Below, in pieces: positions 48,137 through 60,204 of a stretch of 64,000 bases of DNA. The DNA comes from Hermatobates lingyangjiaoensis. Taxonomy: Eukaryota > Arthropoda > Insecta > Hemiptera > Hermatobatidae. A program made the translations under genes and the position numbers. The first letter of the stretch is position 1, and each line of letters begins with the position of its first letter. The DNA is taken from positions 1-64,000 of the forward strand of contig JAPFBL010000552.1 of NCBI GenBank assembly GCA_026182355.1. Reading direction: 5' to 3'. The notes under the pieces are model-generated. The model was not told where the DNA came from. It did no database searches and was given only the letters and a program-made list of their open reading frames with translations.

Positions 48137-49041
48137 ATCAGATTTAGGCCCTGAGTTAAATAATTTCAATAACATGTCAAATAGATGAATGACTTCTTTT
48201 CTTTTACTGATAACATTATTATAGTCACATGTAAACAAATTATACATAACTGATTAATATGTATGCATAGTCAGTCACATTAAAACAAAATAAATTGCAC
48301 GTTAGATTGGAGATGATTTTTTTTACTTTTAAAAATTCTATTCTTATTAAATCTCATATTAATGTATCTTAACACAGTGATGTAAAGAATACATTCATGC
48401 TTTAATCAGAGTGTGAATAAATTAAAGGAAATTTCAAATTTCTAAAACAACAAAAAAGTTGTATGTTTCTTTTCAATAACATGAAAAAAACTTTGACTTA
48501 GGATAGAATGTGAAAGTTTACTTATAGTAAGAAGAGTGCAGACTACTGCAGATTTTTTATTTATTATCACAGGACATCCACTGTTGTTTAACCTCCTGTT
48601 ATTGTTTACTTTATTGTTAATGATGCTGAATCATTAAAATAATGCAAACAAATAGATAATAATAATGTAATAAATACGTTATTAATAGTGGATTTCAATA
48701 TGTTTCAACAGTTGACTGTGAAATATTTAACAATTTGTATGTACTTTATTTAAACAGCAATAAACTAAAGCTGTTAACTTTTTTAAACAGCTGGGCAACC
48801 TTCAATACTTTACTTCATAAATTTGAACCCTCATTCTTTAGCAATTCATTTCTAAATGTCAACTTGTACTTTCTTGGGAAGTGCCTTTGTTTTCTACTGT
48901 CTATTTCGTACAAATAAATATTCCCTCACTTGACCTAGAGGAAGAATGCTAAAGTAGAAGTTGAAACAGAGGAAACTGGCTGCTGATTTTGACTAAATGA
49001 ATCAAAAATCAAATATTTATACTTAAAAGTTAGGGGTTTTT

Positions 49042-49443
49042 TTTATGTAGTAACTTCTTAAGAATTCCAAAAGTTCTTTACTTTTGAAAACTTCTAACAT
49101 GTAAGCTTAATTCAGTAAGCTTAGTTTATATGTTATTATTTCTCCTTAATTTTTAATCCAATGCCTTAATGGTGATTACTGGTTCAATAAATGATTTCTA
49201 GAATGGCATAGTTAAATAAATTGATCATGAATAAGTTTTGAGAACCCGTTTACTTGTAGTGAAGTTCAATGTAAAATCAGTTTTTTTTTGTACAAAGGAC
49301 TCTTTTTTTCAACAGTTTTGAACTAAACATTCCTGATCAAGTGATTGAAAAAGAACTAATTTAAATTTAACTAAACACTAAACAAGTTTTAGTAAGTTTC
49401 AAAATAAAATACTCTTTGGAATTCTTAAGAGTTACTACATAAA
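49042..49443. mobile_element. possible MITE with ~30-bp inverted ends
   Basis: TTTATGTAGTAACTTCTTAA...CCAAAAG at the left and its near-exact reverse complement at 49414-49443. 402 bp, no ORF. Target duplication not resolved. Confidence 0.5.
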
Positions 49444-50274
49444 GGAACTCTCTTCCTTTTATTTATAAATACTTATCAATTCTATCCATTTAGTTAAAAT
49501 TAAGAGACCATTTGTTGACTTAATCAAGAGAGTTCAGTTCAAAAATGTTTAATAAAAGGGTGTCCTGTAAAGAAAAAAATGACTTTTACATTGATCTTGA
49601 CTATTGTCATATTTTTAAATTTAATTAACTAAGTCATATTAATAATCATTTATTAAACTTGTAAGTCTCATTAAAACATTAAATTAAAATAAGAATGTCT
49701 TTTTAAATTAAAAATGTTGACGTAGCTAGAATTACTTCATCAATTTCAACCAATTTAAGATGTAAATCTATTGAATGGCTTGTCTTTTAAAATAATATCT
49801 AGAATTGACGATTAGAACATCCTCTCCTCTTTGTCATTGAAAAGGTTTTACAATTTCTTAAAAATATAAATATTGACTATCGTTCATGTGAAACTGGTGT
49901 GGAAATCTTTTTTGCCATATCATTCCCGTTGATTATACTTCCTAGAAAGTGTACATCTTCCCTCTTAGATAAATAAATATAAGCTTATTTGACTGTAATA
50001 TTTATTTATTTGAATTCCCTTTGATAAATCCCAATTGTTGGTCATTAAAATTAAATTATTTAGTAATAATATTCATAACATTTAAATAAAAACAATTATA
50101 TAACTATTCAATCTTATATTTTCAGACATTAATAAAAACTGGATTGGCCTGCAACCAAATGATTTTTTATTTTGTTTTAATGTGACTGATTATACATACA
50201 TATTAATCAATTATGTACATTTTGTTTACATGTGGCTATAATTTTTTCAATATATTTCTAAGCTTCCATTTTCT

Positions 50275-50640
50275 TTCAGTCAATTCACTGATATGATATT
50301 CACTGCTATGATAGATTGCTCCATTTGGCTGGCTGGCTGTTGGAACAAAAGTCTCTCCTGTAAGAGATTATTTCGTATCACGAAAATCACATTTTCGTGT
50401 CTAAAATGTTATTGCTGCTGTAGTTATACTAATGATGTAATATGCATCCGTGGTGTGATATACAAAAATAAGCATATGTATTGATAAGTGCATCAATCAA
50501 TGAAGGACTAATAATCATCTCTCATTTAGACATTTATATTATGCTTAAATGGGACATTACATATTATTTACCCAAGGAGTGTGATATTATGTTTACTTAT
50601 AGTAAATTTCAGAGTAGGCCACTCCAGATTTTATTATTAA
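50275..50640 (-). repeat. dispersed repeat R1, - strand copy
   Basis: Reverse-complement relative of 9565-9910 (CTCATTTAGACATTTATATT, AGTAGGCCACTCCAGATTTT). Confidence 0.75.
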
Positions 50641-52740
50641 GTAAAGTACATTAAAACCTATCTACTGGGAAGTGAACTATTAAAGATAATGAGGCCATAA
50701 AAACAATGAAAAGAGCGTGGGAAAACAATGACATTGAGATTATGATTGAAAATCAATAATACTCTTAAATTACAATTACAGCAATACTTGAGTCTGTGTA
50801 CTCAAACTTTGGACTTAACAAGAATATCCTCATGTGATATATGTTATGGATGTACGAGTATAGTACTAAATGTATAAAATAAAATCTTATTCCTTGATAA
50901 ACCATTCTAGACTGCGTTAAGTTTATAATGTCATGGAAATATAAAGGCCGAGATTAAATGAAATGTTTAATTTGAAGGCATTTAAATTACCTAGTGAAGT
51001 ATATCAACGTTAGTTTATCATTAAATGATATGGTTGGCTATATAGATTTCAAGGCATATAGATTACAATTATAAAATTGAGTTTTGTTAGTTTTGACATT
51101 TAGTAGAGGGCTTGTTACTAATTGAAAAGTAATTAATTAATTATAAACTGAATATTGGTTGGTTTTCCATAACTATAAAATTTATAGTTATCTTATTATT
51201 AACTTATTATCTAATTTAGAAGGAGGTTTGTTACTAACTGAAATGTAATTAATTAATTTTAAACTTGATTTAAGTTGGTTTTCAAAATCAAGGAGGTTTT
51301 CAATTTGAATTTAGCGGGTTATAGTTTTTCTCTAGGCCTCCTAGAGAGATAGAAAGTAAGGTATGACGTAAAGCCAGATATGATAAGGAATGATGGAACT
51401 TTCCATTTTTAATTTGTTGATTGTTAAAAAATATCCGTTTTTATTGCTTAAGTAGTTTTAATGTGATCAAATATTATTAACAAGAAAGGGGTTTTATCTT
51501 AGAGCAAAATGTCTAAAAACGAACTTGAAATGAAATTCAATATTATAAATATAGGTATATTAGTTGATACTTCAATTTTTGTTTATATTATTAACACTTG
51601 TCAAACACTATCTTACAATGACCACTTAGTACTCAATTTTTCAAACGTATAAGGTTTTATAGAGGAAGAGTTGTTTAAGAATGTGTTACAATAGACAGTA
51701 TTAATTGAAATTCTCCAAATCATTATGCTAAACATTGCAATTAAAGATAACCTTAAAGAAAGTAAAACATACTAATCAATATTAAATCAAATTCTCAAAG
51801 AACTAATTTTTTAAACTTTTTACCAGTAAATGTTAATTAATTTGCAAATGTTGTACTGGCAATAATATACCTTTTGAATCCTGTAGTTTTCATGCTTCGT
51901 TCTAGGACTTGTTAACAAAAAAAAACCAAGTTACTATTTTCAGTAACTAAATTAATTCAATATTTTATTGCAATATTTTTCCTGACTTGTTTGACACTTT
52001 GGTTACTATGTTAATGAAATTATTCATCCAGAGAATAAAAACAACTCTTATTATGTAAATAATAGTAATAATGTTACGATAATATGAAATAGAATTATCC
52101 ATATTTAGTAAAACAACAGAAGCTGAGGGAAGAGTTTTTAATTAAGAAAATAAAAATCGTGTAACATTGAATGGTTATAGTTATTAAACAATGATACAGT
52201 ATTTATTTGATTACTTTTGAATGTGGTAAACGAGTATATTATTTATACTTACAAATAGTTTTATATTTCTTCTTATTTAAAGTTCGTACTTAAACTTTAA
52301 TACTTTGATTATAAATTGTTAATAAATCAACAAGACGATCTTCTATTCTATTATTTGTCAGCATAACAAAAGCAAAAGTTCTATAATTTTTTAGAAGGGC
52401 AGTTATCTGATCATCCTTAATTTGATAATCATATGTTACATGACTAGTGGACTGAGGTGTAATATGATCACAAGACCTATAATGACGCTCAAAGAAAATT
52501 AAATCCTAAATAATTACAAAAGATCATTAATTTGAGTGATGATAGAATATTTAATTGTCTAATCATGTGTAGTATTCAAGCACTTAAATTGCATTAATAT
52601 AACCAATCTGCATTCAGCAATATACCAATACTTAACAATATTCTTCTGCAATTGGTTTTAAGTAACAATTGTTTCTTTATGATTATAGAGTAATACATTT
52701 TAAATATTTCATTAAATTTTTATTAGATATCCTCAATTTA
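50641..52740. other. gene-free AT-rich stretch
   Basis: A ~90-bp direct repeat around 51105 and 51230 (TTTGTTACTAACTGAAATGT-like). Otherwise I see nothing here, nor in 48137-49041 or 49444-50274. Confidence 0.5.
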
Positions 52741-53545
52741 TAAAATTGCTATGACTTTTCCTGCACTGTGTATGACACAAATGCATATTAATAGCTGTAA
52801 GAAATGTCTCATTATTAAAAGAAATATATTTGGTTTACTCCAATATTAATATCATTCATGAAATACAGGATTGGCAAAAGTAACGCCTTTTTTTACATCT
52901 TATAACCTTTACATGTACATTTCTTTAAATAATTGCCGAATATTTATTTTTTTAGATATTTTATAAAAATCATGACCCGATACCACTGGATTTTTTTTAA
53001 CTGTACTGTACAATCTTAAGCCGAAAAGAATTCCAGAATTGAAGAATTCAATTTCAGATAAATTTGACACACAAGGAAGTGTATCAAAGAGTTTGTAACC
53101 GTATCGCTGATAGAGTTGAAAATAATTCAACAGCAAGGGGAACATTTTAAATATCTAAACTAAATTTTAAAGTACACCGTTTTTTTGATAATTTTTTTCT
53201 CTAATTTGGTTGTTTTCATTTTGTACTAAACAATGTTATTACCAAATAACCATTATTTTATTTTTGTTGATATCTTAAATTAATCTATTTACTTTAGAAA
53301 AAATTAGTGTTTAAATAAATATAAGATAATAAAAAAAGGTTTTAATTTTGTTTCATTAAAACAAAAAGCGTCACTTATTCCGCATCCCGTTCAATTTATA
53401 ATTTAGGTTAGCTTCAATGACTCATTTCTGTGTTGATAAGAAATCATTAGAAGTAAGATCCTGAGAAAGGAATAATTTCTTTGTAATTTTCTTCCAAACA
53501 TAATTAATAATGAAAATGACTCAAATTCTATTTATGATTTCATAT
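52740..53545 (+). mobile_element. DNA-transposon 3' remnant
   Basis: A + strand frame ends LTHKEVYQRVCNRIADRVEN then NSTARGTF and TAA near 53150. This looks like a transposase C-terminus, possibly Tc1/mariner-like, but I cannot name the family. Downstream DNA matches 19860-20315. The left part (52750-52850) matches 19720-19830 in inverted orientation (CCTGCACTGTGTATGA), so the ends are inverted. Confidence 0.5.
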
Positions 53546-53759
53546 AATCATTTCATATTTGTTCTTTATATTTTAAAAATGTTCACTAAAGAATTAAAAA
53601 AAAATTCGGTTCAGTGTGCAATGACACTAGTTTTTAATTAGTAATGTGTTTTTATAGTTTACAGATGTGTAAATTCTAAATCTTCTGATCAAAGGAGTTT
53701 CAAAGGAGACTTGTGGGTCTCCAACCGTCGCTTCACAAGTGTTTATTAGTATATATATA

Positions 53760-53896
53760 TGAGTTCGAGATTAACAAAGAGCAACACACAAAGTAGGGAA
53801 ACACACTTACAGACTCAAATTTTCGGGTAATCCGTCTTCAGGAGAAAAGAGAATTGGAAGACCAAGCACGTTGTAGACGCAACGGCAAGTAACCCA
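53760..53896 (-). mobile_element. family-C hammerhead-like element, single arm
   Basis: - strand CTC-CTGAAGA, C, GG..CC, GAAAATTTGAG. Bounded by TATATATG at the left and (TA)n at 53896. Confidence 0.8.
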
Positions 53897-53924
53897 TATA
53901 TATATATATATATGTATATATATA

Positions 53925-54195
53925 AAAATATTTCACATAAACACGTGAAACAACAATCAATGATCAAACCACAATAAGAAATGGGAAAACAAGACTAAGA
54001 TCTTTCAACCGCTTGTTACGGTTGAAAGATATTAGTCTTGTTTTCCTATTTCTTATTGTGGTTTGATCATTGATATGTATATATATGTATATCAAAAATC
54101 CAACCCAGTTGGGTTTTTGACTCTGACGAAGACCGCTTATTACGGTTGAAAGATCTTATCTTGTTTTCCTATTTCCTTATTGTGGTTTGATCATA
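53925..54195. mobile_element. family-A palindrome plus extra single arm
   Basis: 53940-54075: arms meet in the hairpin, so the CTGACGA boxes are deleted. 54095-54195: + arm with GACT-CTGACGA, GACCG..CGGTT, GAAAGATCTTA (the T after TTA is lost), between two TA-rich tracts. Confidence 0.7.
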
Positions 54196-54237
54196 TATTA
54201 TATAATATATATATATTATATATATATATATATTTCC

Positions 54238-54925
54238 CCTCTCAGTAACGACTCCTATCCTGTTCTTCTGATACATCTTGCACTTCCTGTAACTGCGTTT
54301 ACCGTTTGGAGTGTACTCGATGTGATGCTTTTTACGTTGGCTTGGCTTAACCAAGCTGAGCCTGCGTATGAACAATCACAGGGGTCCGTTGGTCAGCGCA
54401 GAGACCTACCCATAGCTATCCATGCTAATTCCCATGACCTCCCTTTCAATGATTGTTTCAGGGTACAAATCCTCAAACAAATCCCGAGTCTAATCCCCAT
54501 GTCACCCTTAGAGCTTCCGAAGAGGCATTCATATGCCTCCTTGGGGCTCGTTTCCCTCCTGGTCTCAACCTGTACCGTTAATTATTTTTTATTTTATTAT
54601 TATTATTATTATTATTATTTTATTATTATTATTATTATTATTTTATTTTATTATTTTATTATTTATTATTTATTTTTTATTATTATTATTTCGTATTTTA
54701 TATATTTTTTTATCTTGTTTTCTAAATAAATATTGGAAGATTTCTATTTTCCTCTCCTCCGCTGGGGAGCAGCATTGCGGTGGTTTCACGAGTTACTCTG
54801 GAGGCCAGTAGTAGTTTTGCTTCTCAACGCGAGTACTTCGCACTTCTTCCCGATGACGACGGATGTCGAAATATCGAAGTGAGTTCTGTAGTGTCTTTCT
54901 GTGTTCTTTTCTATGTGTTAAAGTA
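54238..54925 (+). pseudogene. Penelope-like element 3' end: endonuclease plus hammerhead family D
   Basis: One frame gives SCTSCNCVYRLECTRCDAFY then VGL, a Cys cluster (C-x2-C-x-C ... C-x2-C) leading into a GIY-YIG-type YVG. A neighbouring frame carries AIHANSHDLPFNDCF and a third ends ASEEAFICLLGARFPPGLNL before a stop near 54580. Frame changes make it dead. A (TTA)n microsatellite follows (54583-54715), then a family-D hammerhead-like core at 54840-54880 (CGATGA, C, GAC-GGAT-GTC, GAAATATC) and (TA)n at 54923. The order endonuclease, ribozyme, TA tract is what a PLE 3' end should look like. Confidence 0.7.
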
Positions 54926-54944
54926 TATATATATATATATATAT

Positions 54945-55245
54945 TATACCAATTAAAAGAAACGGTCCAGCGGACTTTTTTACAATAAAATAAAAAACGA
55001 AGGAAACACACAGAAAGACACAGACATAACTCACATCGATATTTCGACAATCGTCGTCATCAGGAGGTGCGAAGAGCGAAGAGTCCCGCAGGAAGACAGG
55101 GCAGTACCGCCCTGTCTTCCTGCGGGGACTCTTCGCTCTTCGCTCTTTCGCACCTCCTGATGACGACGATTGTCGAAATATCGATGTGAGTTATGTCTGT
55201 GTTTTTCTGTGTGTTTCCTTCGTTTTTTTATTTTATTATATAATA
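54945..55245. mobile_element. family-D hammerhead palindrome
   Basis: Arms of ~140 bp meet near 55105. The + arm core at 55151-55190 is complete: CTGATGA, C, GAC-GATT-GTC, GAAATATC, with CACCTC before and GATGTG after able to pair with one mismatch. The left end carries the inverted terminal block near 54955-54975 (ACGGTCCAGCGGAC). (TA)n on both sides. Confidence 0.85.
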
Positions 55246-55297
55246 TAATATATATAATATATATATATTAAATATATATATATATATATATATATAT

Positions 55298-55520
55298 TGG
55301 TATACTTTGGGAGCAGACCTTCTTTTAAACATACCTCATTAAAGATCTTGCCAACATTAAGTTTAGTATGTTTCCTACTAACTTTTTTCAAGGTTTCGAA
55401 TGCTTCTTTTCCATCTTTGTGGTATCATATAAATTAACTCACCGATTTTTTATCTTTAAATATATTTTTCATTTACATGTCCGACGTTTCAGTCTACGTT
55501 GACCATTCTCAAGGATTCTA
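55298..55520 (-). pseudogene. PLE terminal fragment: hammerhead relic plus N-terminal ORF
   Basis: - strand from 55520: CCTTGAGAATGGTC..GACT, GAAACGTCGG (a divergent hammerhead-like box), then KEAFETLKKVSRKHTKLNVG and KIFNEVCLKEGLLPKYTN, running into (TA)n at 55298. Lies directly downstream of the broken RT/endonuclease at 55730-57170 in the same orientation, as in PLEs with tandem partial copies. Confidence 0.7.
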
Positions 55521-55729
55521 TATACAAGGTTTTTTTAACAATTCTAATAAATACTTATTTACAATAACAATTACATCACTTCTATCAAACATAACTAATA
55601 ATTAAAATAACTTTTAAAAAACACTACCTTAATAATCATGAGTAACAGGTTTGCTACAAAATTCCCTACATGAACTTTTACACAACATTATTTAAATCAC
55701 TAAATAGTTATTTTTACGAATGTAACTTT

Positions 55730-57170
55730 TAAAATTCTGGAAAAACAACAGGACTGATCATTAAGGTTCGGCTTCTTTTCCTTTATGCATAATGATTCAA
55801 TTATATGCAGCCTCGTGTGATTATTGTCTGCATATAATACTTCAATGTTGTCTTCCAGCATTTTTCACTTAGCCTGCTTTTATGTAGTTCATTGTGTGTT
55901 TTTCGGTCCTCCGGGCTGCGAGATGCATCGTAAGTCTGCGTGAAAGTGTTGTCGTCGTAGAAATTTGTAGCTCGATTTTAGGAGCTCACAGTCTCCTATA
56001 GTGCAATTATATCTGTACACTACATTGGTTTTTTTGTAGTTGTGTTTTTTGTTCTAGGTTGTTCCTAATTATCGTATTTGTGTGCAGGAACTGTTGTAGT
56101 AAATACTAATTTTAGCTTGTCTGCCGAGTTAACACATGTTGTATTTCTTTTAATTATAGCCTTCAAAATTCTTTTCATCCTTTTTATATTCATTAGAGAA
56201 TTGATTCTTATAATACACCGTTTGTATTTCCTTCTTCACCCAGCTGATGCTCTTGATTATTGTTTGAATTTAGATTCTTCATATATTTCTTAAAATATTG
56301 TCGAGATGTTGGTTACTATAACCATTGTTGACCAATACTTGTTTAATCCTTTCTATGCTTGGTCGAATAGAGGCCAGTCAGACGATGTCTTGAATGCTCT
56401 ATGTATAAGTGCCTTAATTGTTCCATCTTTATATCTTTCTGGGCACTCACTTTGTGCATTTAAAAAATCCTGCATGCGTTGGTTTAACAATACTGATGTT
56501 TCATATTTCCTGTAATTCTGGTTTATTCTTACATCCAGAAAGTTGATATTATTGTTGACACTGAATTCCTTTGTGAATTTTAAAACTGATGCCTCTTCAA
56601 GTGCTTTTTTTAAACACTCAATTTCTTGTTCGTTATTCACCACTAAGAAGCAGTCATCAACGTAACGGCAGTACACATGGGGCTTGACTATAGATTCTTG
56701 TGTTAACACACTATTCTTACATGGCGCATGTAAAAGTTTGCAAATGTTACTCCAAGGGGATCCCATGCAACGTTACGTTAAATATTAGTATTTCCTATTC
56801 AATATGTGTAAAAGGATTTTTAGTAGTGCAACTACGAAGTAAACTTTCCAGAATTACTCTTGAAAAGGGAGGAGGAGTTAGAGTCGGATGTTCATATGCT
56901 AAATCACAAATAATTTCAATAGTTTTTTCTACTGGAACATTTGTGAAAAGAGATTCAACATCTAGAGAGGCCATGGTTCCTTTAGGCTCAGTGGCTCGTA
57001 GTATTTCTAAGAATTCATCAGTGGATTTAAGTAGATACTTAGCAGGTAGGTAAGGAGTAATAATTTTATTTAGTGCTTTAGCAGTACCATAAGTGGGTTT
57101 TTAGTCCTGGTTACATATACGGTAATGTCAAAACGCACAAAGCAGGTAACCCCTTACGAAATATAATTTC
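55730..57170 (-). pseudogene. Penelope-like element, reverse transcriptase and endonuclease (broken)
   Basis: - strand order: PTYGTAKALNKIITPYLPAK, SLDVESLFTNVPV (RT motif A), FNVTLHGIPLE, AMGSP (motif B), a frameshift, CRYVDDCFLVV (motif C, YVDD), INFLDVRINQ (motif E region), then a thumb region to SSDWPLFDQA. Below 56290 comes a decayed endonuclease with TNVVYRYNCTIGDCELL (Cys pair) and several stops. At least two frameshifts lie inside RT. The assignment to PLEs rests on motif order and the endonuclease. Confidence 0.85.
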
Positions 57171-57690
57171 TCAAGTTAATACACCCACTTATGGTACTGC
57201 TAAAGCACTAAATAAAATTATTACTCCTTACCTACCTGCTAAGTATCTACTTAAATCCACTGATGAATTCTTAGAAATACTACGAGCCACTGAGCCTAAA
57301 GGAACCATGGCCTCTCTAACCCGATGATGACTTGTGTAAAAGTCGAAAGCTTGTTCGTGCGCGTTTTAACTTTTGTAAGTACTTGTTTTTTGTCACTGTA
57401 ATTGTTTTTATTTCCGTATTTGCTTTTAATGCATTGTAATTGTTGTTTGTTTCTTATTTGTATTTATTCGTCTGGAAGTTGTGATTTTCTTTTTACATCT
57501 GCTCATGCCAAATTAAGATGTCTCTTGGGCAATTAATATGGCTTTTAACACCAGCCCACCGCAAGGTTGTTCGTAAATTGGAGCAGACCAGCTTAAAAGT
57601 CGTTAACGCAGAGGCTACTGTTACTTTAATGAAACATGTTTACGTGAAGATTTGCTGCCATCATACTCAAATATATATGTATATAAATAA
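57130..57690 (+). pseudogene. inverted PLE partial copy: RT piece, hammerhead-like box, N-terminal ORF
   Basis: 57175-57315 is the inverted copy of the RT region at 56975-57100. At ~57315 it switches to CCCGATGA, T, GACT..AGTC, GAAAGCTTG (hammerhead-like with C-G in place of C-T), then a leader and an ORF from 57519: MSLGQLIWLLTPAHRKVVRK, LEQTSLKVVNAEAT, then after a frameshift FNETCLREDLLPSYSN and IYVY into TA-rich DNA. Confidence 0.75.
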
Positions 57691-57899
57691 ATTTTGAATT
57701 AAGTATCAACAGTGAAGTAGAAACAAAATAAAAGTTTATCAGAACTCGTTCAGTTCTTCAGGTTCAAATTAAGCTCTCATTGCCAACGTTTCGGTTTTTA
57801 TCAAAAACCTTTTACATAGGCAGAAGTATAAAATTTTGAAACAGAAAAACTTAAGTATTACATTAGAGATTATTTTACAAAGAAAACACGTTCTTTGTA

Positions 57900-57905
57900 A
57901 TAGCC

Positions 57906-57935
<30 letters not shown>
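57900..57935. repeat. (CAGA)n microsatellite
   Basis: About eight CAGA units. Confidence 0.9.
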
Positions 57936-57936
<1 letters not shown>

Positions 57937-58139
57937 TTTGAATTTTATGTGTACAGATATCTTTTATTTGCTGAATCACCCAAAGAGAATTATTACTAGC
58001 TGTTCTAGCTAAAAATAAATTATTAAGTTATATTTACTTTTCTGAAAAACATTATTATTTTTTCCTATGTATTTCCATGAACATAGACACTAAAAGCAAG
58101 TTCATTCAAAATACACATATATTTTGAGTGAACTGCTAT

Positions 58140-58262
58140 ATATTGAGTAGCAGTTTGCTTCTCAACGCGAGTACTTCGCACTTCTTCCCGATGACGACGG
58201 ATGTCGAAATATCGAAGTGAGTTCTGTAGTGTCTTTCTGTGTTCTTTTCTCTGTGTTAAAGT
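58140..58262 (+). mobile_element. family-D hammerhead-like element, single arm
   Basis: Near-identical to 54808-54925: CTTCTTCC-CGATGA, C, GAC-GGAT-GTC, GAAATATC, GAAGTGAG; ends in (TA)n at 58261. CTGATGA is changed to CGATGA. Confidence 0.75.
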
Positions 58263-58279
58263 ATATATATATATATATA

Positions 58280-58500
58280 TCAGTTGAAAATTGAGGATAG
58301 GTAGCACACAAAGTAAAGAAACACGCTTACAAACTCAAATTTTCTGGCAATCCGTCTTCAGGAGAAAAGAGAAAGGGAAAGGTTGCGATGCTTGGTCTCC
58401 CTTTCTCTTTTCTTCTGAAAAGAGAAATTTGACTGATAATTTGAGTTTGTAAGTGTTTTTCTTTACTTTATGTGCTTTATTAAGTTTATTAAGTGAATAT
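58280..58500. mobile_element. family-C hammerhead palindrome (diverged)
   Basis: The left (-) arm has CTC-CTGAAGA, GG..CC, GAAAATTTGAG. The right arm has CTGAAAAGAGAAATTTGACTGA, a rearranged core. (TA)n on both sides. Confidence 0.7.
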
Positions 58501-58513
58501 ATATATATATATA

Positions 58514-58738
58514 TCAATGATCAAACCACAATAAGAAATGGGAAAACAAGACTAAGATCTTTCAACCGTAACAAGCGGTCTTCGTCAGAGTCAAAAACCC
58601 AACTGAGGTTTTTGACTCTGACGAAGACCGCTTGTTACGGTTGAAAGATCTTAGTCTTGTTTTCCCATTTCTTATTGTGGTTTGATCATTGATTGTTGTT
58701 TCACGTGTTTATGTGAAATCTTTTTATATATATATATA
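58514..58738. mobile_element. family-A hammerhead palindrome (best preserved)
   Basis: Arms run ATCAATGATCAAACCACAAT to its reverse complement. The + core at 58614-58656 is complete: GACT, CTGACGA, A, GACCG-CTTGTTA-CGGTT, GAA, AGATCT, T, AGTC. GACT and AGTC can form stem I. The - arm mirrors it. TA tracts at 58496 and 58724. Confidence 0.88.
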
Positions 58739-59261
58739 TACTTATATTGCTTGAAATACATTGAAATAATCAAATTAGTGATATAAACAGTTTACCAAAA
58801 CAATAAACTTATTTCATAGCTAGTTAGATAAAGTAAAGTTTTATTAAAAAAAATACGCATTTCTTTTATAAATTAAATTTATTGCACATTAAGAAACCAG
58901 TATAAAATATTTACAATAAAAATGTTATTATTAAAAATATAATTCTACTAATAATACATTTTGATTTTTTTTATCTTTTAAATCATAAATCTAAATAATT
59001 TAACTAACTTAATAAATTATAATCGAAACTGCGTTTTTTTTTTTTTTCTTTGAATGAATGGAGTTTAAAGCATCATGCGTTTAATTAGTTCAATTTTATT
59101 TATGTTATGTGTTGCTTTGTTTAAAATTGAAAGCGAAACGAGTAAAGAGAGGAGGAGGTGTAAGTGGATGTTGTTTGAGTGTGATAAGGATAGATAGATT
59201 GAATTGTGAACAAAGAGTGATTAAGGGAAAGAAGATGGAAGATATATCAGAGAAAGAAAGA

Positions 59262-59262
59262 C

Positions 59263-59315
<53 letters not shown>
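59262..59315. repeat. (GA)n microsatellite
   Basis: About 25 AG units, then (AC)n-rich DNA at 59383-59412. The ORFs here are low-complexity products. Confidence 0.95.
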
Positions 59316-59319
<4 letters not shown>

Positions 59320-59589
59320 ATTATGTGTCAGAATAGAAGGGAACCCGAGTGCAATGGAATAGTAGGAATACAAAAAGAAACAAACACACACACACATACA
59401 TACACACACATTTATATGTATATATTGCAAGCTTTTAATATACATATATTATATTTCCTTAATTTATGCTTGTTTGTTTAGATTCTCCTACTTGATTTCT
59501 CCGTTATTCATATTCTAGGACTTTTTTTTTGTATTGCATGGAGCAATTACTTAACCGAGTTGTAAGTTCGAATGTAACCAAACATGCAT

Positions 59590-59621
<32 letters not shown>

Positions 59622-59739
59622 ACAGATTCAATAACATATCGACTGTTTGATAGAATAGGTGTGTTCTAGAATAGCCCGATTAGAGGACACACACACACAC
59701 ACACACATATATATAATATATATATATATATATATACTT

Positions 59740-60000
59740 TGAATTAAAAACAGACGGTCCAAACGGACAAATAGTTAAAGTTACAGCTAGAGAACACAAG
59801 AAAAAGGACTAACACTCGCGAATCTCGATAATTTCGGCGTCTTGCCGTCTTCAGGAGAGAAGAAAATAAAAAGGAGAAGGAATGAAGGAACGGAGACGTA
59901 AATGCTTCCACTGCATTAACGTCTCCGTTCCTTCTCCTTTTTATTTTCTTTTTTTTCTTCTCTCCTGAAGACGGCAAGACGCCGAAATTAATATATATAG
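59740..60000. mobile_element. family-E hammerhead palindrome
   Basis: The left (-) arm is complete (59822-59858): CTCTC, CTGAAGA, C, GGC-AAGAC-GCC, GAAATTATC, GAGAT; four base pairs of stem I are possible. The + arm is cut after GAAATTA at ~59990 by TA DNA. Inverted terminal block ACGGTCCAAACGGAC at 59753-59767. Confidence 0.82.
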
Positions 60001-60008
60001 TATATACA

Positions 60009-60039
<31 letters not shown>

Positions 60040-60042
<3 letters not shown>

Positions 60043-60150
60043 CCTTCTCAATGCAAGTATTTTGCACTTCTTCCTGATGACGACGGATGTCGAAATATCG
60101 GAATGACTCTGTAGTGATATTTCTGTGTTTTTTCCTATTTGTTAAAGTCT
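60040..60150 (+). mobile_element. family-D hammerhead-like element, single arm
   Basis: CTTCTTC, CTGATGA, C, GAC-GGAT-GTC, GAAATATC, GGAATGA: this copy keeps the full CTGATGA box. (TA)n on both sides. Confidence 0.75.
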
Positions 60151-60204
60151 AATATATATATATATATAATATATATAATATAATATATATGATATATAAT
60201 ATAT

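Noticed and set aside
54533..54811. Poly-Ile/Leu hydrophobic ORF as a membrane protein
   Set aside because: Product of a (TTA)n microsatellite attached to a broken endonuclease.
59109..59445. RERERE / SLSLSL ORFs
   Set aside because: Translations of a (GA)n microsatellite on both strands.
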